Shown: positions 41,263 through 49,958 of the stretch, in pieces
How positions within the stretch are numbered: the stretch's first letter is position 1
How the letters are laid out: each line of letters opens with the position of its first letter
Source: Treponema porcinum
GTDB lineage: Bacteria; Spirochaetota; Spirochaetia; Treponematales; Treponemataceae
Assembly: GCF_900167145.1 (NCBI RefSeq)
Contig: NZ_FUWG01000010.1
Span: forward strand, 57,303-121,302
Direction of reading: 5' to 3'
Length of the DNA stretch: 64,000 bases
The notes under the pieces: model-generated
Told to the model about the DNA's origin: nothing
Seen by the model: the letters and a program-made list of their open reading frames with translations, nothing else
Database searches by the model: none
Made by a program: the position numbers and the translations under genes

Positions 41263-41603
41263 AGCAGGGAAAACGGCCTGAACGGGCAGGATAGCCCCCG
41301 ACCTTATGCTGCATTTTTAGATAAAACATAATCTGTTGAACAAGGGCGGAAGAGAGATTATACTTTTAGGGAAGTGCTGATTAACACTTGAAGCGATTAT
41401 TCAGCACTTTCCGGCGCCGGATTGGAGAGGTGCCGGAGGCAGGATTTGCGCGGAAAGTCCGGTGTAGTTCGGGGTAAACGAGGTTTATCTTTAGAAACGC
41501 AGGATGGAAGCGGAAAATTTTTAAGGCGCAAAGACCGAGCGTGAGCGGGCCGCGGAAAAGCCGGTTTTCGAATTCGGTTTCGCCCCTGAAAAAAAAAAGA
41601 AAA
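41263..41603. other. Gene-free, partly GC-rich and structured intergenic region
   Basis: CAGCA/TGCTG arms and GGGC/GCCC near 41263-41316 are followed by ATTTTT and may terminate the upstream operon. 41420-41590 is clearly richer in G and C than the flanks, with GGAAAGTCCGG at 41450 and a hairpin AAGCCG/CGGTTT near 41560. It contains 15 bases (GGAGAGGTGCCGGAG, 41425) like the 5' end of tRNA-Ser, but no complete tRNA or known RNA can be folded. No coding frame is convincing. Confidence 0.4.
41367..41415. repeat. Intergenic repeat, family B, inverted half copy
   Basis: TTTAGGG then AAGTGCTGA (41372-41380) pairing with TCAGCACTT (41401-41409). The loop is the complement of the ATCGCTTCAAGTGTTAA loop seen at 12068 and 21896, so this copy lies in the opposite orientation. 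The first hairpin of the family is missing. Confidence 0.7.
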
Positions 41604-41790
41604 AAGTTTGCGTTGCAAACTTTTTTATGGGGATGTAATAAAAACTTTGCCTGAAATAGCGTCAAAGTTTTTTTTCACAAGTTCGCGTTGCGAACTTCCT
41701 TATCAACTGCCGCTTCTCATTTCATTGCGAAGCGGCATAAAAAGTCAATCGATTGTTGAAACAATCTTCTTGACTTTTTATGGGAGAAGT
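41604..41790 (+). repeat. Structured leader repeat, family A, copy 3 (upstream of galE)
   Basis: Hairpin 0 is AAGTTTGC-gtt-GCAAACTT with T6 (41604-41626), then TATGGGG. Hairpin 1 is 41641-41649/41663-41671 with loop CCTGAAATAGCGT. Hairpin 2 is AAGTTCGC/GCGAACTT (41679-41697). Hairpin 3 is GCCGCTTC (41709-41716)/GAAGCGGC (41729-41736). Hairpin 4 is AAAAAGTCAA (41739-41748)/TTGACTTTTT (41770-41779) with inner GATTGT-tgaa-ACAATC. It ends TATGGGAG, the galE ribosome binding site. 41629-41785 is nearly identical to copy 2. Confidence 0.8.
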
Positions 41791-41792
41791 AT

Positions 41793-42767
41793 ATGAAAAT
41801 TTTGGTTATTGGCGGTGCGGGATACATCGGAAGTCACGTTGTTAAGGAACTGATGGCCGCCGGACATAAAGTTACGGTTTTTGACAATCTTTCCAGCGGT
41901 TTAAGGCAAAATCTGTTTGCGGAGAACGGTTTTATTTACGGAAACATTCTTATTCAGTCTGATCTTGATGCGGCGTTTGCGCAGGGGTTTGATGCGTTTG
42001 CTCACCTTGCGGCGTTTAAGGCGGCCGGCGAATCGATGGTTCTTCCTGAAAAATATTCGGTGAATAACATTACCGGTACCCTGAACATTATGAATTCTGC
42101 GGTGAAATACGGATGTCTTCGCATGCTGTTTTCATCATCGGCTGCAATTTTCGGTTCTCCGCAGTATCTTCCAATGGACGAAAATCATCCGAAAAATCCT
42201 GAAAACTACTACGGTTTTACCAAGCTTGAAATCGAGCGCTTTATGGAATGGTACGACAAGCTTAAGGGAATGCGTTTTGCGGCTCTGCGTTATTTTAATG
42301 CTGCCGGCTACGACCCTGAGGGACTTTGCTGCGGTCTTGAGCAGAAGCCTGAAAACCTGCTTCCGCGAATTATGGAGGCTGCGTGCGGTCTTCGCGAGCT
42401 TAAGGTTTTTGGAACAGATTATGATACGCGCGACGGAACGTGCATCCGCGATTACGTTCACGTTACTGACCTTGCGCGTGCTCATGTTCTTGCGCTTGAT
42501 TATATTACAAAAAATGATAAAAGCCTTGCCGTAAATCTTGGCACGGAAAAAGGAACGACGGTTTTTGAGTTGATTGAGGCTGCCCGCAGGATTTCGGGAA
42601 AGGCTATTCCGGCGGAGAATGCGCCTCGCCGTGCAGGTGATCCTGCATGCCTTTACACTTCAAGCGCGTATGCGAAGGAACTTCTGGGCTGGGTGCCTGA
42701 ATATTCTGATGTTGATACGCTTGTGAGTACAACGTGGAACGTATATAAAAAGACATTCAATCAGTAA
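41793..42767 (+). CDS. galE: UDP-glucose 4-epimerase
   Basis: A 324-residue short-chain dehydrogenase-type epimerase. The NAD loop is VIGGAGYIGSHVVKEL at the N-terminus. The catalytic serine region is MLFSSSAAIFG near residue 115, and the tyrosine/lysine pair is in YYGFTKLEIE near 145. The RYFNAAGYDPEG and RDGTCIRDYVHVTDLARAHV blocks are typical of GalE. It interconverts UDP-glucose and UDP-galactose for glycolipid or exopolysaccharide synthesis. Its GGGAG ribosome binding site is the end of the structured repeat. Confidence 0.93.
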   Translation: MKILVIGGAGYIGSHVVKELMAAGHKVTVFDNLSSGLRQNLFAENGFIYGNILIQSDLDAAFAQGFDAFAHLAAFKAAGESMVLPEKYSVNNITGTLNIMNSAVKYGCLRMLFSSSAAIFGSPQYLPMDENHPKNPENYYGFTKLEIERFMEWYDKLKGMRFAALRYFNAAGYDPEGLCCGLEQKPENLLPRIMEAACGLRELKVFGTDYDTRDGTCIRDYVHVTDLARAHVLALDYITKNDKSLAVNLGTEKGTTVFELIEAARRISGKAIPAENAPRRAGDPACLYTSSAYAKELLGWVPEYSDVDTLVSTTWNVYKKTFNQ

Positions 42768-42801
42768 GATGTTTGCAGAAAGTAAAGGTCAGGAGCTTTT
42801 T

Positions 42802-44052
42802 ATGGAACGGACGGATTTAGCCGGTACGGCGGACTTACGGAATTTTGTGCGCGATTCAAAGCGGCAGATGGTTGAACTTGAATCGCTTTTAACGCGATGC
42901 AAGGCTCTTGCCCCGGAGAACGGCGGCGATGGTGAGCTTGAAAAATGTACTGCGCTTGAAAAATGGCTTTGTGAAAACGGATTTTCAGGCGGAAACGTAA
43001 AAATTGAACGTTTTGATGCCCCGGACTGCCGCATTTCTTCCAAAATCAGGCCAAATCTTGTAGTTACTGTTCCCGGAAAAAGCGATGACTTTTCCGTATG
43101 GGTGATGGCGCATCTTGACGTTGTGCCTTGCGGCGACCTTTCGCTGTGGTCTGGAGATCCGTGGACGGTTGTAGAAAAGGACGGCAAACTGTACGGACGC
43201 GGCGTTGAGGATAATCAGCAGGGGCTTGTAAGCGCAGTATTCGCCGCCCTTGCCTACATAAAAAACGGTGCCGTGCCTGCACATACTGTAAAGCTTCTTT
43301 TTGCGGCGGATGAGGAAGTCGGCTCTGAATACGGCGTTATATGGCTTTTGAAAAATACGGCGCTTTTCAGGAAGAATGACCTTGTGCTTATTCCGGACGG
43401 CGGCGATTCAAAGGGCGAAACGATTGAAATTGCGGAAAAAAATCTTTTGTGGCTTAAAGTTCACGTACACGGAAAACAGGCGCACGGTTCACGCCCTGAC
43501 CAGGGAAACAACGCCTGTACTGCGGCAAGCGATTTGCTTTTAAGGCTTCATAATCTTGAGCAGTTTTTTAACCGTAAGGATGCGCTTTTTGAACCGCCGG
43601 TTTCTACGTTCCAGCCGACGATGCGCCTTGCAAATGTTTCAGGAATAAATATTATTCCGGGTGAAGATACTTTCTGTATGGACTGCCGCATTCTTCCTTG
43701 CTATACGCTTGATGAAGTTCTTAGTGCAGTGGAACAGTGCTGTACTCAGATTGAAGAAGAATACGGCGTTGAAGTATGCTATGAAATTCCGCAGAAAAGT
43801 GAAAGTCCGGCTACGCCAAAAGATTCTCCTGTAGTAAAAAAACTTTCTTCTGCAATTTACAGGGCGCACGGAATACAGGCGCGCACAATAGGAATAGGCG
43901 GCGGAACTGTCGGTGCGGAACTTCGCCGGGAAGGAATTGCATGCGCTGTATGGAGTACGCTGGATGAATGTGCGCATATGCCGGATGAATACTGTATAAT
44001 AGAAAATATTGTAAAAGATGCGGAAACGCTGATAGAATTTTTCAGCGAGTAG
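42802..44052 (+). CDS. M20-family metallopeptidase
   Basis: A 416-residue zinc exopeptidase of the M20 clan. The metal and catalytic motifs are VMAHLDVVPCG near residue 95, YGRGVEDNQQGLVSAVFA and FAADEEVGSEYGV; the dimerisation lid begins KVHVHGKQAHGSRPDQGNNA, and the last ligand histidine is in DECAHMPDEYC. The DN after the second motif resembles Sapep/PepV-type dipeptidases. The substrate (dipeptide or acylated amino acid) is open. Start 42802 has CAGGAG seven bases upstream; the frame extends to 42769 without a ribosome binding site. It follows galE by 34 bases. Confidence 0.85.
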   Translation: MERTDLAGTADLRNFVRDSKRQMVELESLLTRCKALAPENGGDGELEKCTALEKWLCENGFSGGNVKIERFDAPDCRISSKIRPNLVVTVPGKSDDFSVWVMAHLDVVPCGDLSLWSGDPWTVVEKDGKLYGRGVEDNQQGLVSAVFAALAYIKNGAVPAHTVKLLFAADEEVGSEYGVIWLLKNTALFRKNDLVLIPDGGDSKGETIEIAEKNLLWLKVHVHGKQAHGSRPDQGNNACTAASDLLLRLHNLEQFFNRKDALFEPPVSTFQPTMRLANVSGINIIPGEDTFCMDCRILPCYTLDEVLSAVEQCCTQIEEEYGVEVCYEIPQKSESPATPKDSPVVKKLSSAIYRAHGIQARTIGIGGGTVGAELRREGIACAVWSTLDECAHMPDEYCIIENIVKDAETLIEFFSE

Positions 44053-46456
44053 TCGTATCTGTAATGCGGTAGTCCCAGTTATGTTTAGGATAGCGTCCTT
44101 TCATTTCCTTGCAGATTTCTTTCCATGTTGTGTCCCAGAAATGTTCAAGGTCATCTGTAATCTGTAAAGGACGGCTTGCTGGTGAAAGAAGTTTCAAAAG
44201 CACTTTTTGATTCATGATTTTTGGAGTTTCAAAACAGCCAAAAATCCGCTGGATAATGATTTCTATTACAGGGCGGATCATATTGTTTTTTTCATAATGA
44301 ACTACGCAAGTCCTTCCGTTCTGGAGCGTAATTCGTTCCGGCACGGCTGCGTCCACCTCGTTTCCGTTCAGATACCAGTAAAGTGCATCATAAACTGTTT
44401 TTGAGTCAATCCGGTTTGTGCCTGCCATAAACGGAACAAGCCATTCCTCCGCCGACAAAGCAAGTTCTTCTTCCAGCGTTCCGCCGCTCTTCCCTGCATC
44501 CGCCGGTAATTTTTCCTTCCGCTTTTCCTGACGGTAAAACTGCACCCTCATCAAAAAAGATTTTGTCTTTTCATCAATCGGGAGGCACTGCAAGCCTTTT
44601 TTCCGTATTTCAGAAATCCAGGCGGCGGCAATATCGTCTTTTCCGGCGGAAAGCCGTCTGCTTGTGATTATGATTTCTCCGTAGCAGACCCGTTCAAACT
44701 TTGCAGGCTTTCCGTTTTCAAAAAAACAGTCCGTACGAACAGTACTGTGCGAAGAAAGCCATTTTTCAAAGGCGGCGCCCTGCATTACTTCAAAGGAAAA
44801 TATGACTGCTTCCGTCGTTCCTGCCATTACTTCAGGCGCAACAATGTATTCCGGCGTTTCTTTAAGGGAAGAATGAAGGACGGCTTTTCGCCCAGACGGA
44901 AACTGATACTCCGCTTTCTGCGCACCCAGCGGCGTAATCCGCCTTGCAAGCCGGTCTGCAAAACCGTTAAGAATCAGGGTAGTTTCGTCCGGCACGTCAG
45001 GTTTGTCCGTTCCGCCGGGTTCTTCCGAAAATGCGCATTTTGCAAGGCGGCGTTCAAGGTCTTTTACTGCTTTTTTTTGTATTTCTGCGCCTGCATTTGC
45101 GTAATTTCCGTATTTCAGGAACAGCCGCTCTGCCTGCGCAGTAAGCCGGTTGCTTCCTGCAGAAAGCATAATGCTTGCAAGGCGCGGATGCATTCCAAGC
45201 GAGAGCGCGGCGGTTCCTTTTCGCGTAATTTTTCCGCCGCCGTCAAGGCATCCTGTCTGCTTTAAAAGGAATACCGCTTCATTCCAAGCCGCTTCGCCCG
45301 GTGCATCAATAAAATCTACGGAAGAAATGCTGCACGCTCCGCGGGCGGCACATTCAAGGACAAGCGGTATAAGGTCGCACCGCTGGATTTCAGGCGGAAG
45401 CTCTTTTATGCGCGGGTCGTTTCTGCTCCACAGGCGGATGCATTTTCCGGGTGCGGTACGTCCTGCACGTCCGGCACGCTGGGCGGCGGAAAATTCGCTT
45501 TCTGTTTCCGTAACAAGATTTTGCATTCCTGTAGAAACGTTCATCCGGCTTATGCGCGAAAGTCCTGAGTCTATGACGCACGTTACGCCCGGCACTGTAA
45601 GCGACGTTTCTGCCACTGCGGAAGAAATTATTACGCGCCTGACATTTTCTTTCGGCTCGGAAAGAACGGCTTTCTGCGCATCAAACGAAATGCTTGAATG
45701 AAGGATATGAAGTTCCGTCCTGTCGTCTGAAATATCGTGCAGGGCGGCGGCGCATTTTGAAATGTCGTTTATTCCCGGAAGAAATGCAAGAATAGTTCCT
45801 TTTGATAAAGACAAAAGTTCTTCGCGGACAGCCTCTTCCACCGAAACGCCGGGACGGTATTCCAGCGAAACAGGAAACGTCCGCCCCGGAATTGCAATTA
45901 CAGGAACATCCGCCGCACCGTTTTTGCACAGCGTTCCTAGATACGCGGCTGTTTTTTCCGTGTTGATTGTTGCGCTCATTATGATGACAAACAAATCATC
46001 GCGGAACTCCATTGCTTCTTTAAGAAACGCAAGCGCAAGGTCAGTATTTACCGAGCGCTCGTGAAATTCATCAATGACGATGACGGAATATTTTTCAAGG
46101 GTGGAATCGTTCTGCATTTCACGGATAAGGATGGCTTCCGTAACAACTTCAAAGCGCGTTCTTGAAGAAATTTTACTTTCAAGGTGAATGCGGTACCCGG
46201 CAGTTTCCCCGCAGTTTTCGCCCAAAAGATTTGAAACGCGGTTTGCAGCTCCAAGAACAGCAAGCCTGCGCGGTTCAGTCATAATGATTTTGCCGGAAAA
46301 GTGTTTCAGAAGCCCTAATGGAAGAACCGTTGATTTTCCGGCACCTGTTTCCGCTGTAAGGACAACGCATCTTCCCGGGCTGTTTTTCAATGTTTTACAG
46401 ATTGAGTCAAGATGAGAAGTTATCGGAAACTGCTGTACGGACTCCGGATAGTTCAT
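44042..46456 (-). CDS. hrpB: HrpB-type DEAH-box ATP-dependent helicase
   Basis: An 804-residue helicase. Motifs: TAETGAGKSTVLPLGLLKH near residue 33, MTEPRRLA, the DEAH-type box VIVIDEFHERS (Phe in the third position), VIIMSATI and the motif VI sequence AAQRAGRAGRTAPGKCIRLW. The helicase core is followed by the HrpB C-terminal region. HrpB acts on nucleic acid-protein complexes, but its cellular substrate is unclear. ATG 46456 begins the family N-terminus NYPESVQQFPIT. It lies after folD on the same strand and overlaps the convergent peptidase gene by 11 bases. Confidence 0.88.
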   Translation of the reverse strand: MNYPESVQQFPITSHLDSICKTLKNSPGRCVVLTAETGAGKSTVLPLGLLKHFSGKIIMTEPRRLAVLGAANRVSNLLGENCGETAGYRIHLESKISSRTRFEVVTEAILIREMQNDSTLEKYSVIVIDEFHERSVNTDLALAFLKEAMEFRDDLFVIIMSATINTEKTAAYLGTLCKNGAADVPVIAIPGRTFPVSLEYRPGVSVEEAVREELLSLSKGTILAFLPGINDISKCAAALHDISDDRTELHILHSSISFDAQKAVLSEPKENVRRVIISSAVAETSLTVPGVTCVIDSGLSRISRMNVSTGMQNLVTETESEFSAAQRAGRAGRTAPGKCIRLWSRNDPRIKELPPEIQRCDLIPLVLECAARGACSISSVDFIDAPGEAAWNEAVFLLKQTGCLDGGGKITRKGTAALSLGMHPRLASIMLSAGSNRLTAQAERLFLKYGNYANAGAEIQKKAVKDLERRLAKCAFSEEPGGTDKPDVPDETTLILNGFADRLARRITPLGAQKAEYQFPSGRKAVLHSSLKETPEYIVAPEVMAGTTEAVIFSFEVMQGAAFEKWLSSHSTVRTDCFFENGKPAKFERVCYGEIIITSRRLSAGKDDIAAAWISEIRKKGLQCLPIDEKTKSFLMRVQFYRQEKRKEKLPADAGKSGGTLEEELALSAEEWLVPFMAGTNRIDSKTVYDALYWYLNGNEVDAAVPERITLQNGRTCVVHYEKNNMIRPVIEIIIQRIFGCFETPKIMNQKVLLKLLSPASRPLQITDDLEHFWDTTWKEICKEMKGRYPKHNWDYRITDTTTR

Positions 46457-46513
46457 AGGCTTGCGGAAAAAAACTGCTTTCCGGCAAAAAAAGCGCCGGA
46501 AATGCAATTCGCT

Positions 46514-47389
46514 TTATTTTCGCGCATTCTCCGCAGCTTCAAGCGTATTGAACATCAGCATTGCGATTGTCATAGGTCCTACTCCGCCCGGAACAGGCGT
46601 TATAAATCCTGCAACGTCTTTTAAATCTTCAAAGTCGCAGTCACCGATAAGGCGGAATCCGCTCTTTTTGGTGCTGTCAGGAATGCGGTTTACGCCTACA
46701 TCAATTACTACAGCGCCAGGTTTTACCATATCTTTCGTAACGGTGTGCGGTCTTCCGGCAGCGGCAACAAGAATGTCTGCCTGTCTTGTGATTTCTTCAA
46801 TATTCTTTGTTCCGGTGTGGCACAAAGTTACCGTACAGTTCGTTTCTTTTCTCGCAAGAAGAAGCGAAACTGGTTTTCCCACAATGTTAGACCGTCCGAT
46901 GACAACGGCGTGTTTTCCGCTCGTCTGAATTCCTGCTTTTTCAAGCAGTACGATAATTCCGTGCGGCGTACACGGAAGATAAGCTTTTTTTCCTATGACA
47001 AGATTTCCCACATTCACAGGATGAAAGCCGTCTACGTCTTTTGACGGGTCGATTGCAAGAAGCACTTTTTCTTCGTCAATATGTTTCGGAAGCGGAAGCT
47101 GTACAAGAATTCCGTGTACGGAAGAATCTGCATTCAATTCTCCGATTAAATGCAGAAGTTCCTCTTCCGTTGTAGTTTCCGGAAGGTGAACGCTTCTGTC
47201 TGCCATTCCAACTTCCGCAAGCGCTTTCTGTTTTCCTGTTACGTAAGAAACGCTCGCAGGATTTTCCCCGACCAGAATGACCGCAAGGCACGGCGTAATG
47301 CCTTTTGCCTTCAATGCAGAAACTTTCTCCGCAACTTCAGCGCGGACTTGTGCCGCAACTTCTTTTCCATCAATAATAGTAGCGCTCAT
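46514..47389 (-). CDS. folD: Bifunctional methylene-THF dehydrogenase / methenyl-THF cyclohydrolase
   Basis: A 291-residue enzyme of one-carbon metabolism. The signatures are intact: [15 protein letters not shown] with the catalytic lysine near residue 56, [30 protein letters not shown], the NADP loop [16 protein letters not shown] and the closing [18 protein letters not shown]. It makes 10-formyl-THF, the donor used by Fmt and in purine synthesis. Start 47389 has AGGAAAAGG upstream and begins [12 protein letters not shown]; an upstream in-frame extension to 47449 lacks a ribosome binding site. It is probably co-transcribed with hrpB. Confidence 0.95.
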   Translation of the reverse strand: MSATIIDGKEVAAQVRAEVAEKVSALKAKGITPCLAVILVGENPASVSYVTGKQKALAEVGMADRSVHLPETTTEEELLHLIGELNADSSVHGILVQLPLPKHIDEEKVLLAIDPSKDVDGFHPVNVGNLVIGKKAYLPCTPHGIIVLLEKAGIQTSGKHAVVIGRSNIVGKPVSLLLARKETNCTVTLCHTGTKNIEEITRQADILVAAAGRPHTVTKDMVKPGAVVIDVGVNRIPDSTKKSGFRLIGDCDFEDLKDVAGFITPVPGGVGPMTIAMLMFNTLEAAENARK

Positions 47390-47508
47390 GTTACCTTTTC
47401 CTGTAATATATGTTCTATTGTAAAAAGACTTTAAAAAATGTATAGTCAATATACCTTTTTTTCTAGTAAAATTCTATCCATATATGTAATGTATAGCAGG
47501 GAAATGTG

Positions 47509-48099
47509 ATGAAACGTATTCTTTCAATTGTAGTTTTTTTTCTATTACTTTCGGTTTTTGCGGTTGCGCAGGATGCACCGGAAGATGACATGGACGAAGT
47601 ACAGGACTTTTCATATTCAATGAACGGAAGAGGCGACCAGTATATCAAGATTGCCATTATGCCGAATTTTCCACTGAACTTTGGAGACCAGTTGTATGTG
47701 GGCGGAGCGGCGGAACTCGGCTACTACCGCTTTTTGAACAGCTGGCTTGCACTGGGAGGTGAACTTAGCGTAGGCTACAATCCCACGCTTGGAAGCAACA
47801 GCCTTACGTTCGTTCCGATTACGTTCGGAGTTTCGTTCCAGCCGGCAGTATGGAAGATTGAATTTCCGATTACGCTTTCTACAGGCTTTGCGTTTGAAAC
47901 CTGCCAGAACCGCAAGTATTTTCCGGGATTTGTTGCAAAAGCAGAGGCTGGCGCATTTTTCCGCATGAATGAGGGCTGGTCGTTCGGTCTTGGCTCTGAC
48001 TTTTTGTATCTTCCGCAGTGGTATACGACTGATGAACGGGCAAGTTCCGACTACGGACTTTTCCTTACGGCATTTGTTGCCGCGCGCTATCATTTCTAA
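47509..48099 (+). CDS. Outer-membrane beta-barrel protein, treponemal type
   Basis: A 196-residue protein with a signal peptide (VVFFLLLSVFAVAQ), an acidic segment (DAPEDDMDEVQD) and eight or more amphipathic strands ending in FVAARYHF. Glycine/aromatic-rich strands (LYVGGAAELGYYRF, LALGGELSVGYNP) suggest a small OmpW- or OmpA-like barrel, of a kind predicted in several treponemes. The ATG at 47509 was chosen over the GTG at 47506. The next lipoprotein gene starts 13 bases downstream. Confidence 0.7.
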   Translation: MKRILSIVVFFLLLSVFAVAQDAPEDDMDEVQDFSYSMNGRGDQYIKIAIMPNFPLNFGDQLYVGGAAELGYYRFLNSWLALGGELSVGYNPTLGSNSLTFVPITFGVSFQPAVWKIEFPITLSTGFAFETCQNRKYFPGFVAKAEAGAFFRMNEGWSFGLGSDFLYLPQWYTTDERASSDYGLFLTAFVAARYHF

Positions 48100-48111
48100 C
48101 AGAGGTTTTCG

Positions 48112-49446
48112 ATGAAAAAAATATTCCTTTCAATCAGCATCGCCGCCGCAGTTTTCGGTTTTAGCGGCTGCTATGACGCAATTTTCTATAATATCCGAAA
48201 CGAAGTTCCGCTTGAAGACGGCGTAATAAACGGCTATACAAATTCAATCGTGCGCTATCAGGAACCGGACGAAACGGAATTCCTTTATCTTCAGAACGGA
48301 AACGTATATTACAAGCAGATTTCAGAAGATGATGATAAAACAAAACTTACTAAAAATCAGGATCACGACAAATGGACAAAAGACAGTTCTGCACCGGAAG
48401 GAATAAGCTATTCCTATTTTGATCAGGAATTTTCCGGTACTTACAGCTGTAAGCTTGCATCAGATTCAAACTATGTCTATCTTCTTGGTGCAACGCCTGA
48501 ATATGACGAATCGAGCAGCCGCAATATACTGAAGAATTTTAAACTGTATTGCTACAGCAAGGCAAACGGCTGGAAATCTGTTGAACAAATCAATACAATA
48601 CTGAAGCAATATGAAAGTACGCTTGATGATGACAAATACATGATGGACTCAAGCATTCAGCTTTTCTGCACTAACGCACCGCAGAACGAACACCGCAAGG
48701 CATACATCAGAATCGGAGGCGGCTCTCCGTATTATTCGTGGATGTCAGATAAGCAGACATACGGAAGTGACTTTACAGTAAAAGACGGCGTTATGAACTG
48801 CGGAATTATTGAACTGAACGGAACTGATACAGATATTGCAAATGTTGTGCTGCTGGGAGACGGAAAAATCGGTACACTTGAAAAAACCGGTGCCGGAAAA
48901 GACACAACTTCTGCCGTATATGCAAACAACACTGTTTACTTCCTTGATTATCTTGCATCGTCCACAAATGAAACAAAAAACAAAGAAGCAGACTACATTT
49001 ATTTGGGTAACGGTACGACTCTTTATTGGTTTGAAACAGCATCCGTTTCTTCCGTTAAGGCTTTGGATGCAGAGCCTGTAGGAAAATCAACAGGCTGTGC
49101 AGCCGACATTCTTTCTATGTGCGTTACAAACGATTCTATTATTCTTGGAACTTATAAAGAAGGTGCATACCACGTAAAGACAGACAGCGGCAAACCGGAA
49201 ACTGAAGCTTCTACCTCCTTTCCGACAAAAAATGCAAATTCCGTTATGTGCAAGCCGTATATTGTCCGTATGCTTTTCTGCACAGATCCGTCGCTTGGCG
49301 AAACGGCTGACGGCAGTGCATTGTACAGCGCACTTCAGTTCCAATACACGGAAACTTCCGCCGGAGCATCGTATAAGAACGTAGGTCTTTGGTCGTACTA
49401 TAATTCTAAAGAAAACGGCCACAGGAATAACTGGAATAAGGAATGA
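48112..49446 (+). CDS. Lipoprotein of unknown function, beta-propeller-like
   Basis: A 444-residue protein with a lipoprotein signal (IAAAVFGFSGC, cysteine about residue 20). The mature part is beta-rich, with repeated strands such as FLYLQNGNVYYKQI, SNYVYLLGATPEY, NNTVYFLDYLA and DSIILGTYKEGAYHV, which could form propeller blades. No catalytic motif is seen. It shares an operon with the barrel gene upstream, so a surface or periplasmic complex is possible. Not recognised. Confidence 0.7.
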   Translation: MKKIFLSISIAAAVFGFSGCYDAIFYNIRNEVPLEDGVINGYTNSIVRYQEPDETEFLYLQNGNVYYKQISEDDDKTKLTKNQDHDKWTKDSSAPEGISYSYFDQEFSGTYSCKLASDSNYVYLLGATPEYDESSSRNILKNFKLYCYSKANGWKSVEQINTILKQYESTLDDDKYMMDSSIQLFCTNAPQNEHRKAYIRIGGGSPYYSWMSDKQTYGSDFTVKDGVMNCGIIELNGTDTDIANVVLLGDGKIGTLEKTGAGKDTTSAVYANNTVYFLDYLASSTNETKNKEADYIYLGNGTTLYWFETASVSSVKALDAEPVGKSTGCAADILSMCVTNDSIILGTYKEGAYHVKTDSGKPETEASTSFPTKNANSVMCKPYIVRMLFCTDPSLGETADGSALYSALQFQYTETSAGASYKNVGLWSYYNSKENGHRNNWNKE

Positions 49447-49647
49447 CAGCGCAGGGTAAAACGATCTTTCATTGGTTTACATATCGTCCTGCGCTTCCAG
49501 TTTTGCGCTGCAAAACTGCGATAAAAGTATTGTCTGCTGTAACGGAATTACAGCGCAGGGTAAACACATCGCTCATTGATTTTCGTATTGACCTGCGCTT
49601 CCAGTTTTGCTTTGCAAAACTGCGATAACGTGTTGTCTGTTGTTGAG
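49447..49647. repeat. Tandem intergenic repeat, family D
   Basis: Two adjacent units of about 100 bp (49447-49550 and 49551-49647). Each has GCGCAGG/CCTGCGC arms (49450/49488; 49554/49592) and the hairpin CAGTTTTGC-nnn-GCAAAACTG (49498-49518; 49602-49622), with loops GCT and TTT. Loops differ while arms are kept. The following 49648-49919 carries no convincing gene; it contains a second possible promoter (TTGTAT, 16 bp, TATAAT near 49860-49888). Confidence 0.7.
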
Positions 49648-49919
49648 GGCAAACGCATTATAAATCAAAGCAGTGAAAATGCGGAAAAATAATAATAAAA
49701 TATGAAGGGTGAAGGTAGAACGGCGCACAATTGCGACAACTTTGGACGCCTGTCACAGAGAAAATCAGAACGAAACGTAGTGGAGTGATGATTTTTTACG
49801 AAAAATTGGAGCACCCTGTGCCAGCCGGACTGCCGGAAGCCGTAATATTTTGCAATGTACTTGTATTCTTTATTGAAAAAATTATAATGCGTTTGCCCTA
49901 TTCCACCGACAGGGCGTTC

Positions 49920-49948
49920 TTGCTTTAACGTTTTTTTTCCTGTAGTAT
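49920..49948 (+). promoter_or_regulatory. Promoter of the Na/Pi transporter gene, nearly leaderless
   Basis: TTGCTT (49920-49925), 17 bp, TAGTAT (49943-49948), then ten bases to the GTG start at 49959. The predicted 5' untranslated region is about four bases, too short for a ribosome binding site. Confidence 0.5.
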
Positions 49949-49958
49949 TTAACGCATT

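Noticed and set aside
41425..41500. tRNA-Ser-like start (GGAGAGGTGCCGGAG)
   Set aside because: No matching anticodon stem, variable arm or T arm follows, and the 5' and 3' acceptor strands do not pair.
41445..41600. RNase P RNA-like phrase GGAAAGTCCGG
   Set aside because: The block is too short and the other universally conserved regions of RNase P RNA are missing.
41608..41796. Plus-strand 62-codon frame before galE
   Set aside because: Same reason: it runs through the leader repeat and ends over the galE start codon.
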